NCBI GenBank assembly: GCA_964521575.1
Contig: CAZFSR010000003.1
Span: forward strand, 1-64,000
Length of the DNA: 64,000 nucleotides
Source of the DNA: 79-D21 sp964521575
GTDB taxonomy: Bacteria > Synergistota > Synergistia > Synergistales > 79-D21
Direction of reading: 5' to 3'
Positions 15,368-24,267 of this stretch are shown here, piece after piece (position 1 is the stretch's first letter; every line of letters begins with the position of its first letter). Under the pieces are notes generated by a model, which worked only from the letters and a program-made list of their open reading frames with translations, did not search any database and was not told the origin of the DNA. The translations under genes were made by a program, and so were the position numbers.

Positions 15368-17119
15368 TTGTCCAAGATGATTGTCAAGGTTGGCATGTCA
15401 AGTTGCGGAATCGCCGCCGGCGCCGGCCCAGTTTATGAAAAGCTCGAATCCCTCCTAAAGGATCGAGAGGATGTCGAATTGAAGAAGGTCGGCTGTATCG
15501 GCCTTTGCTTTCACGAACCTCTCGTGGAGATCGAGAAGGATGGCCGTAGCACCGTTTACGGTGAAGTGACGCCGGAATCTGTAGAAGCCATCCTTCAGGG
15601 GAAAGCCGCGCTCGCCCCAATCCTGAGTCATGTCCAGGAAGCCCCGGAGAACTCCATGATGGGGAAGCAGGTTAGAATCGTCCTCCGGAACTGCGGCCAG
15701 ATCGACCCTCAAAAGATCGAGGAATACGAACAGCGAGGCGGCTATGCCTCTCTTCGTAAAGCCCTGGTGGAGATGTCCCAGGACCAGGTAATCGACGAAG
15801 TCCTGAAAAGCGGCCTGAGGGGGCGCGGAGGAGCCGGCTTCCCGACCGGGATGAAGTGGCGGTTCGCGCACGACGCAAAGGGAGACTCGAAGTACGTCGT
15901 CTGCAATGCCGATGAAGGAGATCCCGGGGCCTTCATGGACCGCTCCGTCCTTGAAGGCGATCCCCATAGCGTGATCGAGGGAATGGCGATCTGCGGATAT
16001 GCCATCGGAGCCGCTCAGGGAATTATTTATTGCCGCGCGGAATACCCGCTGGCCATCAAGCACCTGAACAAGGCCCTGGAGCAAGCGCGGGCGAAGGGAT
16101 ACCTCGGGCAGAAGGTTCTGGGAACGGATTTCTCCTTCGATATTTACATCAAGGAAGGAGCAGGTGCCTTCGTATGCGGCGAGGAAACCGCTCTCATCGC
16201 CTCCATCGAGGGAAAACGCGGGATGCCGCGCCCGAGGCCTCCATTCCCTGCTCACAAGGGAGTTTTCGGCAAACCTACGAACATCAACAACGTCGAAACG
16301 CTGGCCAACATCCCGTGGATCCTTGCAAACGGCCATGCGGCCTTTTCCCAGTACGGGACCGAAAAAAGCAAGGGGACAAAGGTGTTCGCCCTTGCCGGCA
16401 AGATCAAGAAGGGAGGCCTCGTCGAGGTCCCCATGGGAATGCCCCTTCGGGACGTCATTTTCGAGATCGGGGGAGGCATACAGAACGACAAGGCTTTCAA
16501 GGCCGTCCAGATGGGAGGGCCCTCTGGCGGGTGCATTCCCGCCGAGAAGATCGACACTCCTGTCGACTACGAGTCGATCACCGCGACCGGAGCCATTATG
16601 GGCTCCGGCGGAATGGTCGTCATGGATGAAGGGACCTGCATGGTCGATGTGGCCCGTTTCTTCCTTTCCTTCACGCAAAAGGAGTCCTGCGGCAAATGCC
16701 CCTTCTGCCGGATCGGAACAAAGCGCATGCTGGAAATCCTGACTCGCATCTGCGAAGGCAAGGGAAAGATGGAAGATCTTGAAACGCTGAAGGAACTTGC
16801 TCCCCAGATCAAGGACGGTTCCCTTTGCGGCCTCGGGCAGACGGCTCCCAACCCCGTCCTGACGACGCTGAAGTATTTCGAGCACGAGTACATCGCACAT
16901 ATTCGGGACAAGAAGTGCCCGGCGAAAGTCTGCTCAGCCCTCATTCACTACTCGGTCGACCCGGCGAAATGCATCGGGTGCACGAAATGCGCCCGTGCCT
17001 GTCCCGTTTCCGCCATAACGGGGGAAATCAAGAAACCCCATCTGATCAACGACGACATCTGCGTCCGCTGCGGACAGTGCATGAAGGCCTGCCCCGTCAG
17101 CGCCATCAGCGTGGAGTAA
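15368..17119 (+). CDS. stnB: NuoF-like flavin/Fe-S subunit of an electron-bifurcating complex
   Basis: This protein is about 583 aa. In order it has a thioredoxin-like [2Fe-2S] domain (MSSCGIAAGAGP, VGCIGLCF), the FMN/NADH-binding NuoF core (LRGRGGAGFPTGMKWRF, CNADEGDPGAFMDRS), an SLBB segment, the [4Fe-4S] motif ESCGKCPFCRIG, and a C-terminal two-cluster ferredoxin domain (CIGCTKCARACP, CVRCGQCMKACP). The N- and C-terminal additions match the HydB/StnB type seen in bifurcating enzymes, not respiratory NuoF. TTG 15368 has GGAGGT 7-8 nt upstream; GTG 15359 and ATG 15377 are alternatives. The NAD(H) site at FMN is the likely bifurcating site, by analogy. Confidence 0.87.
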   Translation: MSKMIVKVGMSSCGIAAGAGPVYEKLESLLKDREDVELKKVGCIGLCFHEPLVEIEKDGRSTVYGEVTPESVEAILQGKAALAPILSHVQEAPENSMMGKQVRIVLRNCGQIDPQKIEEYEQRGGYASLRKALVEMSQDQVIDEVLKSGLRGRGGAGFPTGMKWRFAHDAKGDSKYVVCNADEGDPGAFMDRSVLEGDPHSVIEGMAICGYAIGAAQGIIYCRAEYPLAIKHLNKALEQARAKGYLGQKVLGTDFSFDIYIKEGAGAFVCGEETALIASIEGKRGMPRPRPPFPAHKGVFGKPTNINNVETLANIPWILANGHAAFSQYGTEKSKGTKVFALAGKIKKGGLVEVPMGMPLRDVIFEIGGGIQNDKAFKAVQMGGPSGGCIPAEKIDTPVDYESITATGAIMGSGGMVVMDEGTCMVDVARFFLSFTQKESCGKCPFCRIGTKRMLEILTRICEGKGKMEDLETLKELAPQIKDGSLCGLGQTAPNPVLTTLKYFEHEYIAHIRDKKCPAKVCSALIHYSVDPAKCIGCTKCARACPVSAITGEIKKPHLINDDICVRCGQCMKACPVSAISVE

Positions 17120-17128
17120 GGAGGAACG

Positions 17129-20100
17129 ATGACCATGGAACGCAATGTGAAGGTCATCCTTGACGGAAAGGAAGTCTACGGGTTCGGCGGACAGAAGATT
17201 CTCGACCTCTGCGCGGAATGCGGGGTCGAAATTCCTACTCTCTGTTATGAGCCGCACCTTTCTGTGCATGGGGGTTGCTCGGTCTGCCTCGTTGACGTCA
17301 AGGGTGCGAAAAGCCTCGTAAGAGCCTGTGCTTCGACCGTTTCTCCCGGGATGGTCATCCAGACCGATACCGAGCGGGTCAGGAAAGCCCGAAAACTGGC
17401 GCTCGAACTCCTGTTTTCAGACCATGTTGGGGACTGCCGTCCGCCTTGCACTCTAACCTGCCCGGCACACGGCGATGTCCAAGGGTATGTCAACCTGGCC
17501 GCACAGGGCAAGTACGAAGCCTCCCTCGAAGCCCTTCACCGAAACATCACTCTGCCCGCTTCGATCGGACGCGTATGCCCGGCACCCTGCGAGGAGAAAT
17601 GCCGCCGGAACTTCGTGGACGAACAGCCGGTCTCCATCCGTGAAATCAAGCGTTTTGTCGGGGACTGGTGCCTTTTGAACGACGCCCTTTCACCAATCCC
17701 GGTCATCGAAGAAAACCGTCGCAAGGTCGCCGTTGTCGGCGGTGGCCCCTCCGGCGTCTCTGCCGCATACTTCCTCAGGCAGAAAGGTTATACCGTCACG
17801 CTATACGAAAAAGAAGCGGATCTCGGCGGCATGATGCGCTACGGGATTCCCGACTACCGCCTGCCTCGTGAAGTCCTCCGCCGCGAGATCCAATGGATCG
17901 TCGACCATGGGGTGCAGGTCCGCCACGGCATGGCACTCGGGAGGGATTTCACGCTCGACCAGCTTAGGGACGAAAACGACGCCGTCCTGCTGGCGATGGG
18001 CTGCTGGAAATCCTCACCGATGAGGATTGCAGGAGAAGACCTGCCCGGTGTTATCGGAGGAATCGATTTCCTTTACAAGGTCAACAACGACATGCCGACA
18101 GGGATTGGCAAGAAGGTTGCCGTCATCGGCGGCGGAAATACCGCAATGGATGCCTGCCGCTGCTCCCTTCGTTTGGGAGCCGAATCCGTCACGGTCGTTT
18201 ACCGGAGAAGCCGTGAAGAAATGCCGGCCCAGGACATCGAAATTCAGGAAGCCATGGAGGAAGGCGTCGAGTTCCTCTTCCTCATGGCCCCCAAGGCCGT
18301 GCTTGGCAACGGAAAAGTCGAAGCCCTCGAGTGCGAGAAGATGGTGCTCGGGGAACCCGATGCATCGGGTCGGAGGAAACCGATGCCGACGGGGGAAATC
18401 ATCCGCATCGAAGTCGATACGGTGATTGCCGCAATTGGCCAGCAGATCCGCTTTGAAGGGCTGCCGGGAGCTCTCCACGACGGGAAAAAGATGATCGTCG
18501 ACGACGACTATGCCACTCCCCTGCCCGGCGTTTTCGTCAGCGGCGACCAGCAGACCGGCCCGGACATCGCGGTTCGTGCGATCGGCAACGGTCATTATGC
18601 CGCAGAATCGATCCATGCCTACATCACGACCGGAAAACCGAAAAAACCGTTCGAATACGATGTGGTCCGGACCGACCTCGGCCCCGAGGATTTTGCCGAC
18701 AGGGAGAAGCAGCCCCAGGAAAAGGTCCCGCATATCGATCCGAAGCTGCGCGTTGAGATGAAATTCCGGGAATACAGCCCCGGCCTGAATGAAGAGCAGC
18801 TTCTGAGGGATGCAAAGCGGTGCATGGAGTGCGGGTGTTCCGACCTGCACGAGTGCAGGTTGCGCCGTTACGGGCAAGATTACGGAGTCCAGCCCGAACG
18901 GGTTGCGGGTGAGCATCTGCCGCGTTCGGTCGAAGCAAATGCTTTCTACGACAGGAACATGGACAAGTGCATTCTTTGCGGGCGCTGCGTCCGAACCTGC
19001 GACGAAATCGCGGGCTTTCACGCCATCGACTTCACTAAACGAGGTTTTGAAGGCTTGATCGACACCGAATTCTGGAAACCGATCGACGAATCGGAATGCA
19101 CGTCCTGCGGCCTCTGTGTGCAAATGTGTCCCGTCGGGGCGCTGACCGAAAAGAGAGCAGCCCGGTGGCCCCATAGCGAGAAACCCGTCCTGGTCCCGAC
19201 GGCTTGCTCCGAGTGCCCCGTCGGTTGTGATCTCGTCCTGAACCTCGACAAGGCTTCATCCAGGCTTGTCCGGGTGACGACGGATCTGGAACGGCCCTCC
19301 TCGCCCACTCAGGGCAACAGCTGCAGGATCGGCCGTGCTCTCCCCTCGGCAACCGCCGAGGGTCGGCTGGGAACTCCTTCCCTCCGGCAGGACGGTAAAT
19401 TCATCGAGTGCGAATGGGAACAAGCCTTGGAGCATGTGTCAACAAGGCTGGAATTCTTGCTTAAAAACCATGGCCCGGAATCGATCCTGACACTGGCCGG
19501 CGGATGCCTCAGCAACGAAGAGGCCAACGCCCTTCGCCTTTTCTCCGAGGAGTGCCTTGGCAACGCGCCGCTTCGCTTCCTCGGCCTCGACAAATCCGCC
19601 GGAGCCTGGGCTGCCGTCAGGGAAAAATGGGGAACGGACTGGAAACCTGAAGACTTTGGCGACCTCAATTCGTCCGATGCTTTCCTGCTTCTCGATACCG
19701 ACTCCGATAACCGCCAGCCGGTCCTGACTTCCTTCATCCGGAAAGGCATGCGCCAGCGCCATGCCGCTGTCGTCAGTATCGGGAACCTGCCAGGGAAGCT
19801 TTCCAGGGGAGAAACCATTTCCCTGCACCCCCGTCCCGGAAGCGAGGTCCATCTCCTCAGGAGCATACTGGCCTCGATTCTTCGGACAAAGGGATCTGCC
19901 TTACCGGAGCCCCTTGCGGACTATACTCCATCCAAGGTACAGGCCCTTACCGGGGTGGACCCTGTTTCTGTCGACCGTGCCGCTTCCGTCTTGCTCTCGG
20001 CGAAAAATCTCTCGACGCTTTTCGGCGGGATATTCGCCGCCCGAAACGAGCTCGCATCGGAAACGCTTCCGGTGCTGGAATCCCTGAAGCAGCGGCGCGT

Positions 20101-20518
20101 GCTTATCCTTCACGAGGCTGCTAACGCACAAGGGCTCTTGACTCTTGACGCAAAAGGAATCCCGACTGAAGAGGTCCAATGGTCCGTTCGTTCCGGCAAG
20201 ACCAAGGTTCTTCTTTTCGCTGGAACCTCACCCGAAAGTGCCGGGCTTTCATCAGCGGACCTCGCGAGCTTGGACTTTTTCGCCAGCCTTGTAGCAAAGC
20301 CGACGGAAACAGAACTGGAAAAGGCGGAGGCTCTTCTCCCAGTCGCTTATTGGACTGAACGAGAAGGCTCGTTTGCCGGCCTTACGGGGCAAGTCCATCA
20401 TCAGCCGGCGGCGGCGGCACCATACGGCAAGTCTCGAAGTCTCGTCAAAATTCTTTCTAGCCTCTCCCGCAAGATGAAATCCAATCTTCCGGCCGTTGAA
20501 GCCGCATTGCGCCCGTAA
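17129..20518 (+). CDS. stnA: GltD/NfnB-NuoG fusion subunit of a StnABC-like bifurcating transhydrogenase
   Basis: This 1129-aa multidomain protein contains a NuoG-type [2Fe-2S] domain (residues 5-80), a GltD N-terminal Fe-S region (about 103-180) and a GltD/NfnB flavoprotein. The flavoprotein has an FAD motif GGGPSG at 204-209, GGGNTAMD at 334-341 and YRRSREEMP at 358-365. It is followed by a two-cluster ferredoxin (614-671) and a molybdopterin-oxidoreductase-like tail starting with an Fe4S4 motif (ACSECPVGCDL, 692-702). The tail lacks a Cys/Sec metal ligand and is short, so it is probably vestigial. No [FeFe] H-cluster motifs occur. The architecture suggests an NADPH:NAD/ferredoxin transhydrogenase of the Sporomusa (StnABC) type. 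Function is inferred. Confidence 0.8.
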   Translation: MTMERNVKVILDGKEVYGFGGQKILDLCAECGVEIPTLCYEPHLSVHGGCSVCLVDVKGAKSLVRACASTVSPGMVIQTDTERVRKARKLALELLFSDHVGDCRPPCTLTCPAHGDVQGYVNLAAQGKYEASLEALHRNITLPASIGRVCPAPCEEKCRRNFVDEQPVSIREIKRFVGDWCLLNDALSPIPVIEENRRKVAVVGGGPSGVSAAYFLRQKGYTVTLYEKEADLGGMMRYGIPDYRLPREVLRREIQWIVDHGVQVRHGMALGRDFTLDQLRDENDAVLLAMGCWKSSPMRIAGEDLPGVIGGIDFLYKVNNDMPTGIGKKVAVIGGGNTAMDACRCSLRLGAESVTVVYRRSREEMPAQDIEIQEAMEEGVEFLFLMAPKAVLGNGKVEALECEKMVLGEPDASGRRKPMPTGEIIRIEVDTVIAAIGQQIRFEGLPGALHDGKKMIVDDDYATPLPGVFVSGDQQTGPDIAVRAIGNGHYAAESIHAYITTGKPKKPFEYDVVRTDLGPEDFADREKQPQEKVPHIDPKLRVEMKFREYSPGLNEEQLLRDAKRCMECGCSDLHECRLRRYGQDYGVQPERVAGEHLPRSVEANAFYDRNMDKCILCGRCVRTCDEIAGFHAIDFTKRGFEGLIDTEFWKPIDESECTSCGLCVQMCPVGALTEKRAARWPHSEKPVLVPTACSECPVGCDLVLNLDKASSRLVRVTTDLERPSSPTQGNSCRIGRALPSATAEGRLGTPSLRQDGKFIECEWEQALEHVSTRLEFLLKNHGPESILTLAGGCLSNEEANALRLFSEECLGNAPLRFLGLDKSAGAWAAVREKWGTDWKPEDFGDLNSSDAFLLLDTDSDNRQPVLTSFIRKGMRQRHAAVVSIGNLPGKLSRGETISLHPRPGSEVHLLRSILASILRTKGSALPEPLADYTPSKVQALTGVDPVSVDRAASVLLSAKNLSTLFGGIFAARNELASETLPVLESLKQRRVLILHEAANAQGLLTLDAKGIPTEEVQWSVRSGKTKVLLFAGTSPESAGLSSADLASLDFFASLVAKPTETELEKAEALLPVAYWTEREGSFAGLTGQVHHQPAAAAPYGKSRSLVKILSSLSRKMKSNLPAVEAALRP

Positions 20519-20553
20519 ATTGCATCACCGCACAACGTTCCGTTGACAATGCA

Positions 20554-20603
20554 AAAGAAGGGGAGAGGCAGGCCGCTGCAGCGGCCTGCCTCTCCCCTTC
20601 TTT
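20554..20603. terminator. Perfect 25-bp palindromic bidirectional terminator
   Basis: Two 25-nt arms with no unpaired bases between them, centred on CTGCAG at 20578/20579, end in a T-run on each strand. It lies between the convergent bifurcating-complex operon and the EF-G paralog gene. Confidence 0.9.
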
Positions 20604-20616
20604 CCCGACCGTTCTT

Positions 20617-22701
20617 CTAGTTTTCTTCTTCCTCTTCGACCTTGTGGGCAGCGATGACCTTTTTTGCGATTTCTGCCGGGACTTCTTCGTAATGGGAATA
20701 GCTCATCGTGAACGACCCCCTGCCGGAAGTCATCGATCGAAGAATGATCGCGTATCGGAACATTTCGGCAAGAGGGACCTGGGCTTTGACGACCTGGAGC
20801 CTTCCACGGCTGTCTATCCCCATGATCCTGCCCCTGCGGCTGTTGAAATCTCCCATGACATCTCCGAGGTATTCCTCGGGGACGACGACTTCAGCGTTCA
20901 TGATCGGCTCCAGCAGAATCGGCGAGGCTTCGACGATCCCTTTCTTGAAAGCCATTGAAGCCGCGATTTTGAAAGCCATTTCCGAGGAATCAACGTCGTG
21001 GTAGGAGCCGAACACAAGGGCAGCAGTGAAGTCGACGGTTGGAAATCCTGCAAGGACTCCTTTCAGGAGGGCTTCCCTCAATCCTTTTTCCACGGCAGGG
21101 ATGAAGGATTTCGGAACCGCTCCGCCCACAACCTTGTCCTGGAACTCGAACCCGGCACCGCGCTCGCGAGGAGAAAACTCGATGACCGCATCGCCATATT
21201 GTCCGCGGCCGCCTGTCTGTTTCTTGTATTTGCCCTGTGCCTTCGAAGGCTTCTTGATCGTCTCCCTGTAGGGGACCTTGGGTGTCCCGGTCTCAAGCTC
21301 GACTCCGTAACGGTCCTTTATCTTCGAGAGAACGATGTCGAGATGAACGTCCCCCATGCCGGAAAGAACATTGTCCCCCGTTTCGGGATTCTTTTCGAAG
21401 TGCAGCGTGGCATCTTCTTCCCGCATCCGGTGGATGGCGTTGCTGAGCTTGTCTTCATCGGCCCGGCTCTTCGGGGTGACCGCAACGCTGTAAATGGGCT
21501 GCGGGAACTGGATGGGGGGGAACTGGAAAGCCGTTCCCTTGATGCCAAGGGTATCTCCGACGGTTGTCGAGTGAAGTTTCGGAATGACCACGATATCTCC
21601 GCAGACGACTTCCTTCTGGTCTTCTCCGTCCTTGCCCTTCATGAACTTGAACGCGCTGATCCTTTCCTCTTCCCCCTTGTTGACGTTGAAAAGGGTCTGG
21701 TCGCTTGTGAGGCTGCCGGAGAACACCCGGAGGAAGGACAACTTGCCCACGTAAGGATCGACCATGACCTTGAAGCATAGCGCAGAAAAAGGCGCCGACG
21801 GGTTGGGTTCCACGTGGACCGTTTCTCCGTTCTTGCCTGCTGTTCTCGCAGGCATGTCCAACGGGGAAGGCATGACGTCCGCCAAAACGTCGAGCAGCTG
21901 GAGGACACCGACATTTGCCGTACTGGAGCCGGGTACCGCCGGGAAGAGGGTTCTTTTCGCCACCGCCAGCCTCAAGGCTTTGGAAAGCTCCTCACCCGAG
22001 ATCTGCTCTCCGTCCAGGTAACGCATCATCAATTCGTCGTCGGCCTCGACGATTCGCTCAACGAGGGCCTCGCGCGCAGACTGCACTTCATCCGACATCT
22101 CGGCGGGGACTTCCGTTACGGTGAAATCCTTGCTTCCGTCTCCCTTGTAGAGATACGCCTTTCCCCCGAGGACATCGACGACTCCCTTGAAAGAAGCCTC
22201 TTTGCCGACAGGAAGGAAAAGGGGAACGACCTTTTCGCTCATGTACTTTCGCAGTTCGCCTACGGTGCGGTCAAAGTCGGCGTTTTCCCGGTCCATCTTG
22301 CTCACGTAGAAGAGAACCGGGATTTGGAAATCTTCTGCAAACTCCCAGTCCTTCTCCGTTTGGACCTCGACTCCATGCACTCCGCTAACAACCACGACCG
22401 CAGAATCAGAAACCCTCATGGACGACCGGACATCACCGATGAAATCGGCAAAACCGGGCGCATCCAGGGCAAAAAGAGTCTTTCCCTTATGGCGGAGCGT
22501 CGCAACGGCCAGGTTGATCGAGATCTGCCGCTTCTGTTCCTCGGTCGTGAAGTCCGTGGTTGTCGTTCCGTCCTCTACTTTTCCCAGGCGCCCGATGGCT
22601 CCTGTATCGAAAAGCATGGCCTCCGTCAGCGAAGTCTTTCCGGCGCCTCCGTGGGCCACGATTGCAAAGGTTCTCACATCAACCGGATTGCGCATCCCCA
22701 T
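20617..22701 (-). CDS. EF-G-like translational GTPase paralog
   Basis: This 694-aa protein has the full elongation factor G domain layout. It has the P-loop AHGGAGKTSL at 16-25 and the SKMDRENADF base-recognition motif. The C-terminal domains include GGRGQYGDAVIEF and MNAEVVVPEEYLGDVMGDFNSRRGRI. The switch II motif is DAPGFADF (80-87), so the histidine used for GTP hydrolysis in canonical EF-G (DTPGHVDF) is Phe84. Together with the Gly-Gly P-loop, this places it among the EF-G2-like paralogs whose role is poorly defined. The main fusA is presumably elsewhere. A second ATG two codons in is also possible. Confidence 0.88.
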   Translation of the reverse strand: MGMRNPVDVRTFAIVAHGGAGKTSLTEAMLFDTGAIGRLGKVEDGTTTTDFTTEEQKRQISINLAVATLRHKGKTLFALDAPGFADFIGDVRSSMRVSDSAVVVVSGVHGVEVQTEKDWEFAEDFQIPVLFYVSKMDRENADFDRTVGELRKYMSEKVVPLFLPVGKEASFKGVVDVLGGKAYLYKGDGSKDFTVTEVPAEMSDEVQSAREALVERIVEADDELMMRYLDGEQISGEELSKALRLAVAKRTLFPAVPGSSTANVGVLQLLDVLADVMPSPLDMPARTAGKNGETVHVEPNPSAPFSALCFKVMVDPYVGKLSFLRVFSGSLTSDQTLFNVNKGEEERISAFKFMKGKDGEDQKEVVCGDIVVIPKLHSTTVGDTLGIKGTAFQFPPIQFPQPIYSVAVTPKSRADEDKLSNAIHRMREEDATLHFEKNPETGDNVLSGMGDVHLDIVLSKIKDRYGVELETGTPKVPYRETIKKPSKAQGKYKKQTGGRGQYGDAVIEFSPRERGAGFEFQDKVVGGAVPKSFIPAVEKGLREALLKGVLAGFPTVDFTAALVFGSYHDVDSSEMAFKIAASMAFKKGIVEASPILLEPIMNAEVVVPEEYLGDVMGDFNSRRGRIMGIDSRGRLQVVKAQVPLAEMFRYAIILRSMTSGRGSFTMSYSHYEEVPAEIAKKVIAAHKVEEEEEN

Positions 22702-22800
22702 CTCCTAACGACCTCCTCGTTTCTTCACGCGGCCATGCCGCGTTGCGAATCGCACTCTTGCTATTCTAACAAAAGGGTCCCGTTTTTCCTCCAACTTTCT

Positions 22801-24267
22801 TTAGCAACCGAGAAATTGCGAAAGTGTCCTGGCCACTTCTTCCGGGTCTGCTTGCCCTCTCGCCTCTCTCATGATTTGCCCGCAAAGGAATCCCCTTTTC
22901 TTGCCTTTTGCATCTTTTCCGGATCTGATTTCTTCCACGGTTACGCTTTCCTTCAGGAGAACCTTCTCGACAATGACTCTCAGGTTCTCACCGGATAGCT
23001 TTCCGGCGGGCGTCCCGATTTTCCGAAGGGCTTCCGAAACGGTCACCCCGTCCTTGACCATCTCATCGAACACCGCTTTTGCCAACGTGGTCGACAATTC
23101 CCCCCGGTCGATCTTTACCAACAAGGCGGAGAGGTTTTTCGCCGGAACACCGAAATCTTCAATTCCCACCCGTTTCTCGTTGAGGGCCCTCATGACCTCT
23201 GTTCGAATCCAGTTGGCCGCCCGTGCGGGGCTGGCCCCTTCCCTCACGCAATCCGCGACGTACCGGGATATCCCCGGAAGCTCAGTCAGGACCGCGGCAT
23301 CCTCTGGAGAAAGCCCCCAATCCTTGACGAATCGTGCTTTGAGAATCCAGGGCATCTCCGGCATGAGCGCCTTCTGCTTCTCCACAAAGCCGTCGGGGAG
23401 GACAAGGGCGGGGAGATCGGGATCCGGGAAATACCGGTAATCATGGGCTTCTTCTTTCCCCCTGCTGCTGCAGGTCAGGCCCTTTCCGTCATCCCAGTGT
23501 CTCGTTTCCTGCTGGATCACTTCTCCCTTTCGGACCATATCCGCCTGGCGGGCGATCTCGTAGTCCAAGGCTCTCTCCAGGGCTCGCAGGGAGTTCATGT
23601 TCTTGATCTCGACCTTTGTGCCAAGCTTGCCGTCGGGGCCGGTCAGCGAAACGTTCGCATCCACCCTGAGCGAACCCTTTTCCATGTCCCCGTCCGACAC
23701 ACCGAGATACCGCACCAGCTGGCGCAGCCTCGCCACGTATTCCCTTGCCTCCGAAGGGGTCGCGATCTCGGGCTCCGATACGATTTCCATCAGGGGAACA
23801 CCGCCCCGGTTATAGTCCACAAGAGAATACTCCGAATGGCCCAGTCGGCCGTCTGCCGCCGAGTGCACCAACTTTCCGGCATCCTCTTCCAAATGGAGGC
23901 GGGTGATCGGAATCTCCCTACAGTTTTCACCATCGCCGATAGGAAGGGCTCCTCCCTCCGCAAGGGGGAGGTCGTATTGGCTGATTTGGTAGGCTTTCGG
24001 CAAGTCAGGGTAAAAATAGTTTTTCCTGTGAAAACGAGTCATTTTGCCCACTCGCGCACCGAGGGCGAGGGCGGTCCTCACGGCATATTCGACGACCCGG
24101 CCGTTGACTACCGGAAGCGATCCCGGGAGTCCAAGGCAAACCGGGCAAACGTGAGTGTTCGGGACCGCACCGATATAATCCGTCGAGCAGGAGCAAAAAA
24201 GCTTGCTTTCGGTGGCCACCTGGACGTGGATTTCCAGGCCGATCACCGGAGATCCGGGTGTTCTCAC
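22801..24267 (-). CDS. gatB: Asp-tRNA(Asn)/Glu-tRNA(Gln) amidotransferase subunit B
   Basis: This 488-aa subunit binds and phosphorylates mischarged tRNA for transamidation. Conserved segments are VIGLEIHVQVATESKLFCSCS, VCPVCLGLPGSLPVVN, RKNYFYPDLPKAYQISQYDLPL, HLEEDAGKLVH and the VDYNRGGVPLMEIVSEPE motif. The C-terminal YqeY-like tail (SGKDAKGKKRGFLCGQIMREARGQADP) is complete. The GTG start overlaps the gatA stop by 4 nt. Confidence 0.97.
   Translation of the reverse strand: MRTPGSPVIGLEIHVQVATESKLFCSCSTDYIGAVPNTHVCPVCLGLPGSLPVVNGRVVEYAVRTALALGARVGKMTRFHRKNYFYPDLPKAYQISQYDLPLAEGGALPIGDGENCREIPITRLHLEEDAGKLVHSAADGRLGHSEYSLVDYNRGGVPLMEIVSEPEIATPSEAREYVARLRQLVRYLGVSDGDMEKGSLRVDANVSLTGPDGKLGTKVEIKNMNSLRALERALDYEIARQADMVRKGEVIQQETRHWDDGKGLTCSSRGKEEAHDYRYFPDPDLPALVLPDGFVEKQKALMPEMPWILKARFVKDWGLSPEDAAVLTELPGISRYVADCVREGASPARAANWIRTEVMRALNEKRVGIEDFGVPAKNLSALLVKIDRGELSTTLAKAVFDEMVKDGVTVSEALRKIGTPAGKLSGENLRVIVEKVLLKESVTVEEIRSGKDAKGKKRGFLCGQIMREARGQADPEEVARTLSQFLGC

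Noticed and set aside
15455..16900. Long antisense open frame (481 codons) opposite the NuoF-like gene
   Set aside because: It is a shadow of a GC-rich gene with strong protein motifs on the plus strand; the antisense translation has no recognisable domain or ribosome-binding site.
17129..20518. [FeFe]-hydrogenase or molybdenum formate dehydrogenase
   Set aside because: The protein lacks the H-cluster cysteine motifs, and its molybdopterin-like tail has only the Fe4S4 cysteines and no Cys/Sec ligand for a metal.
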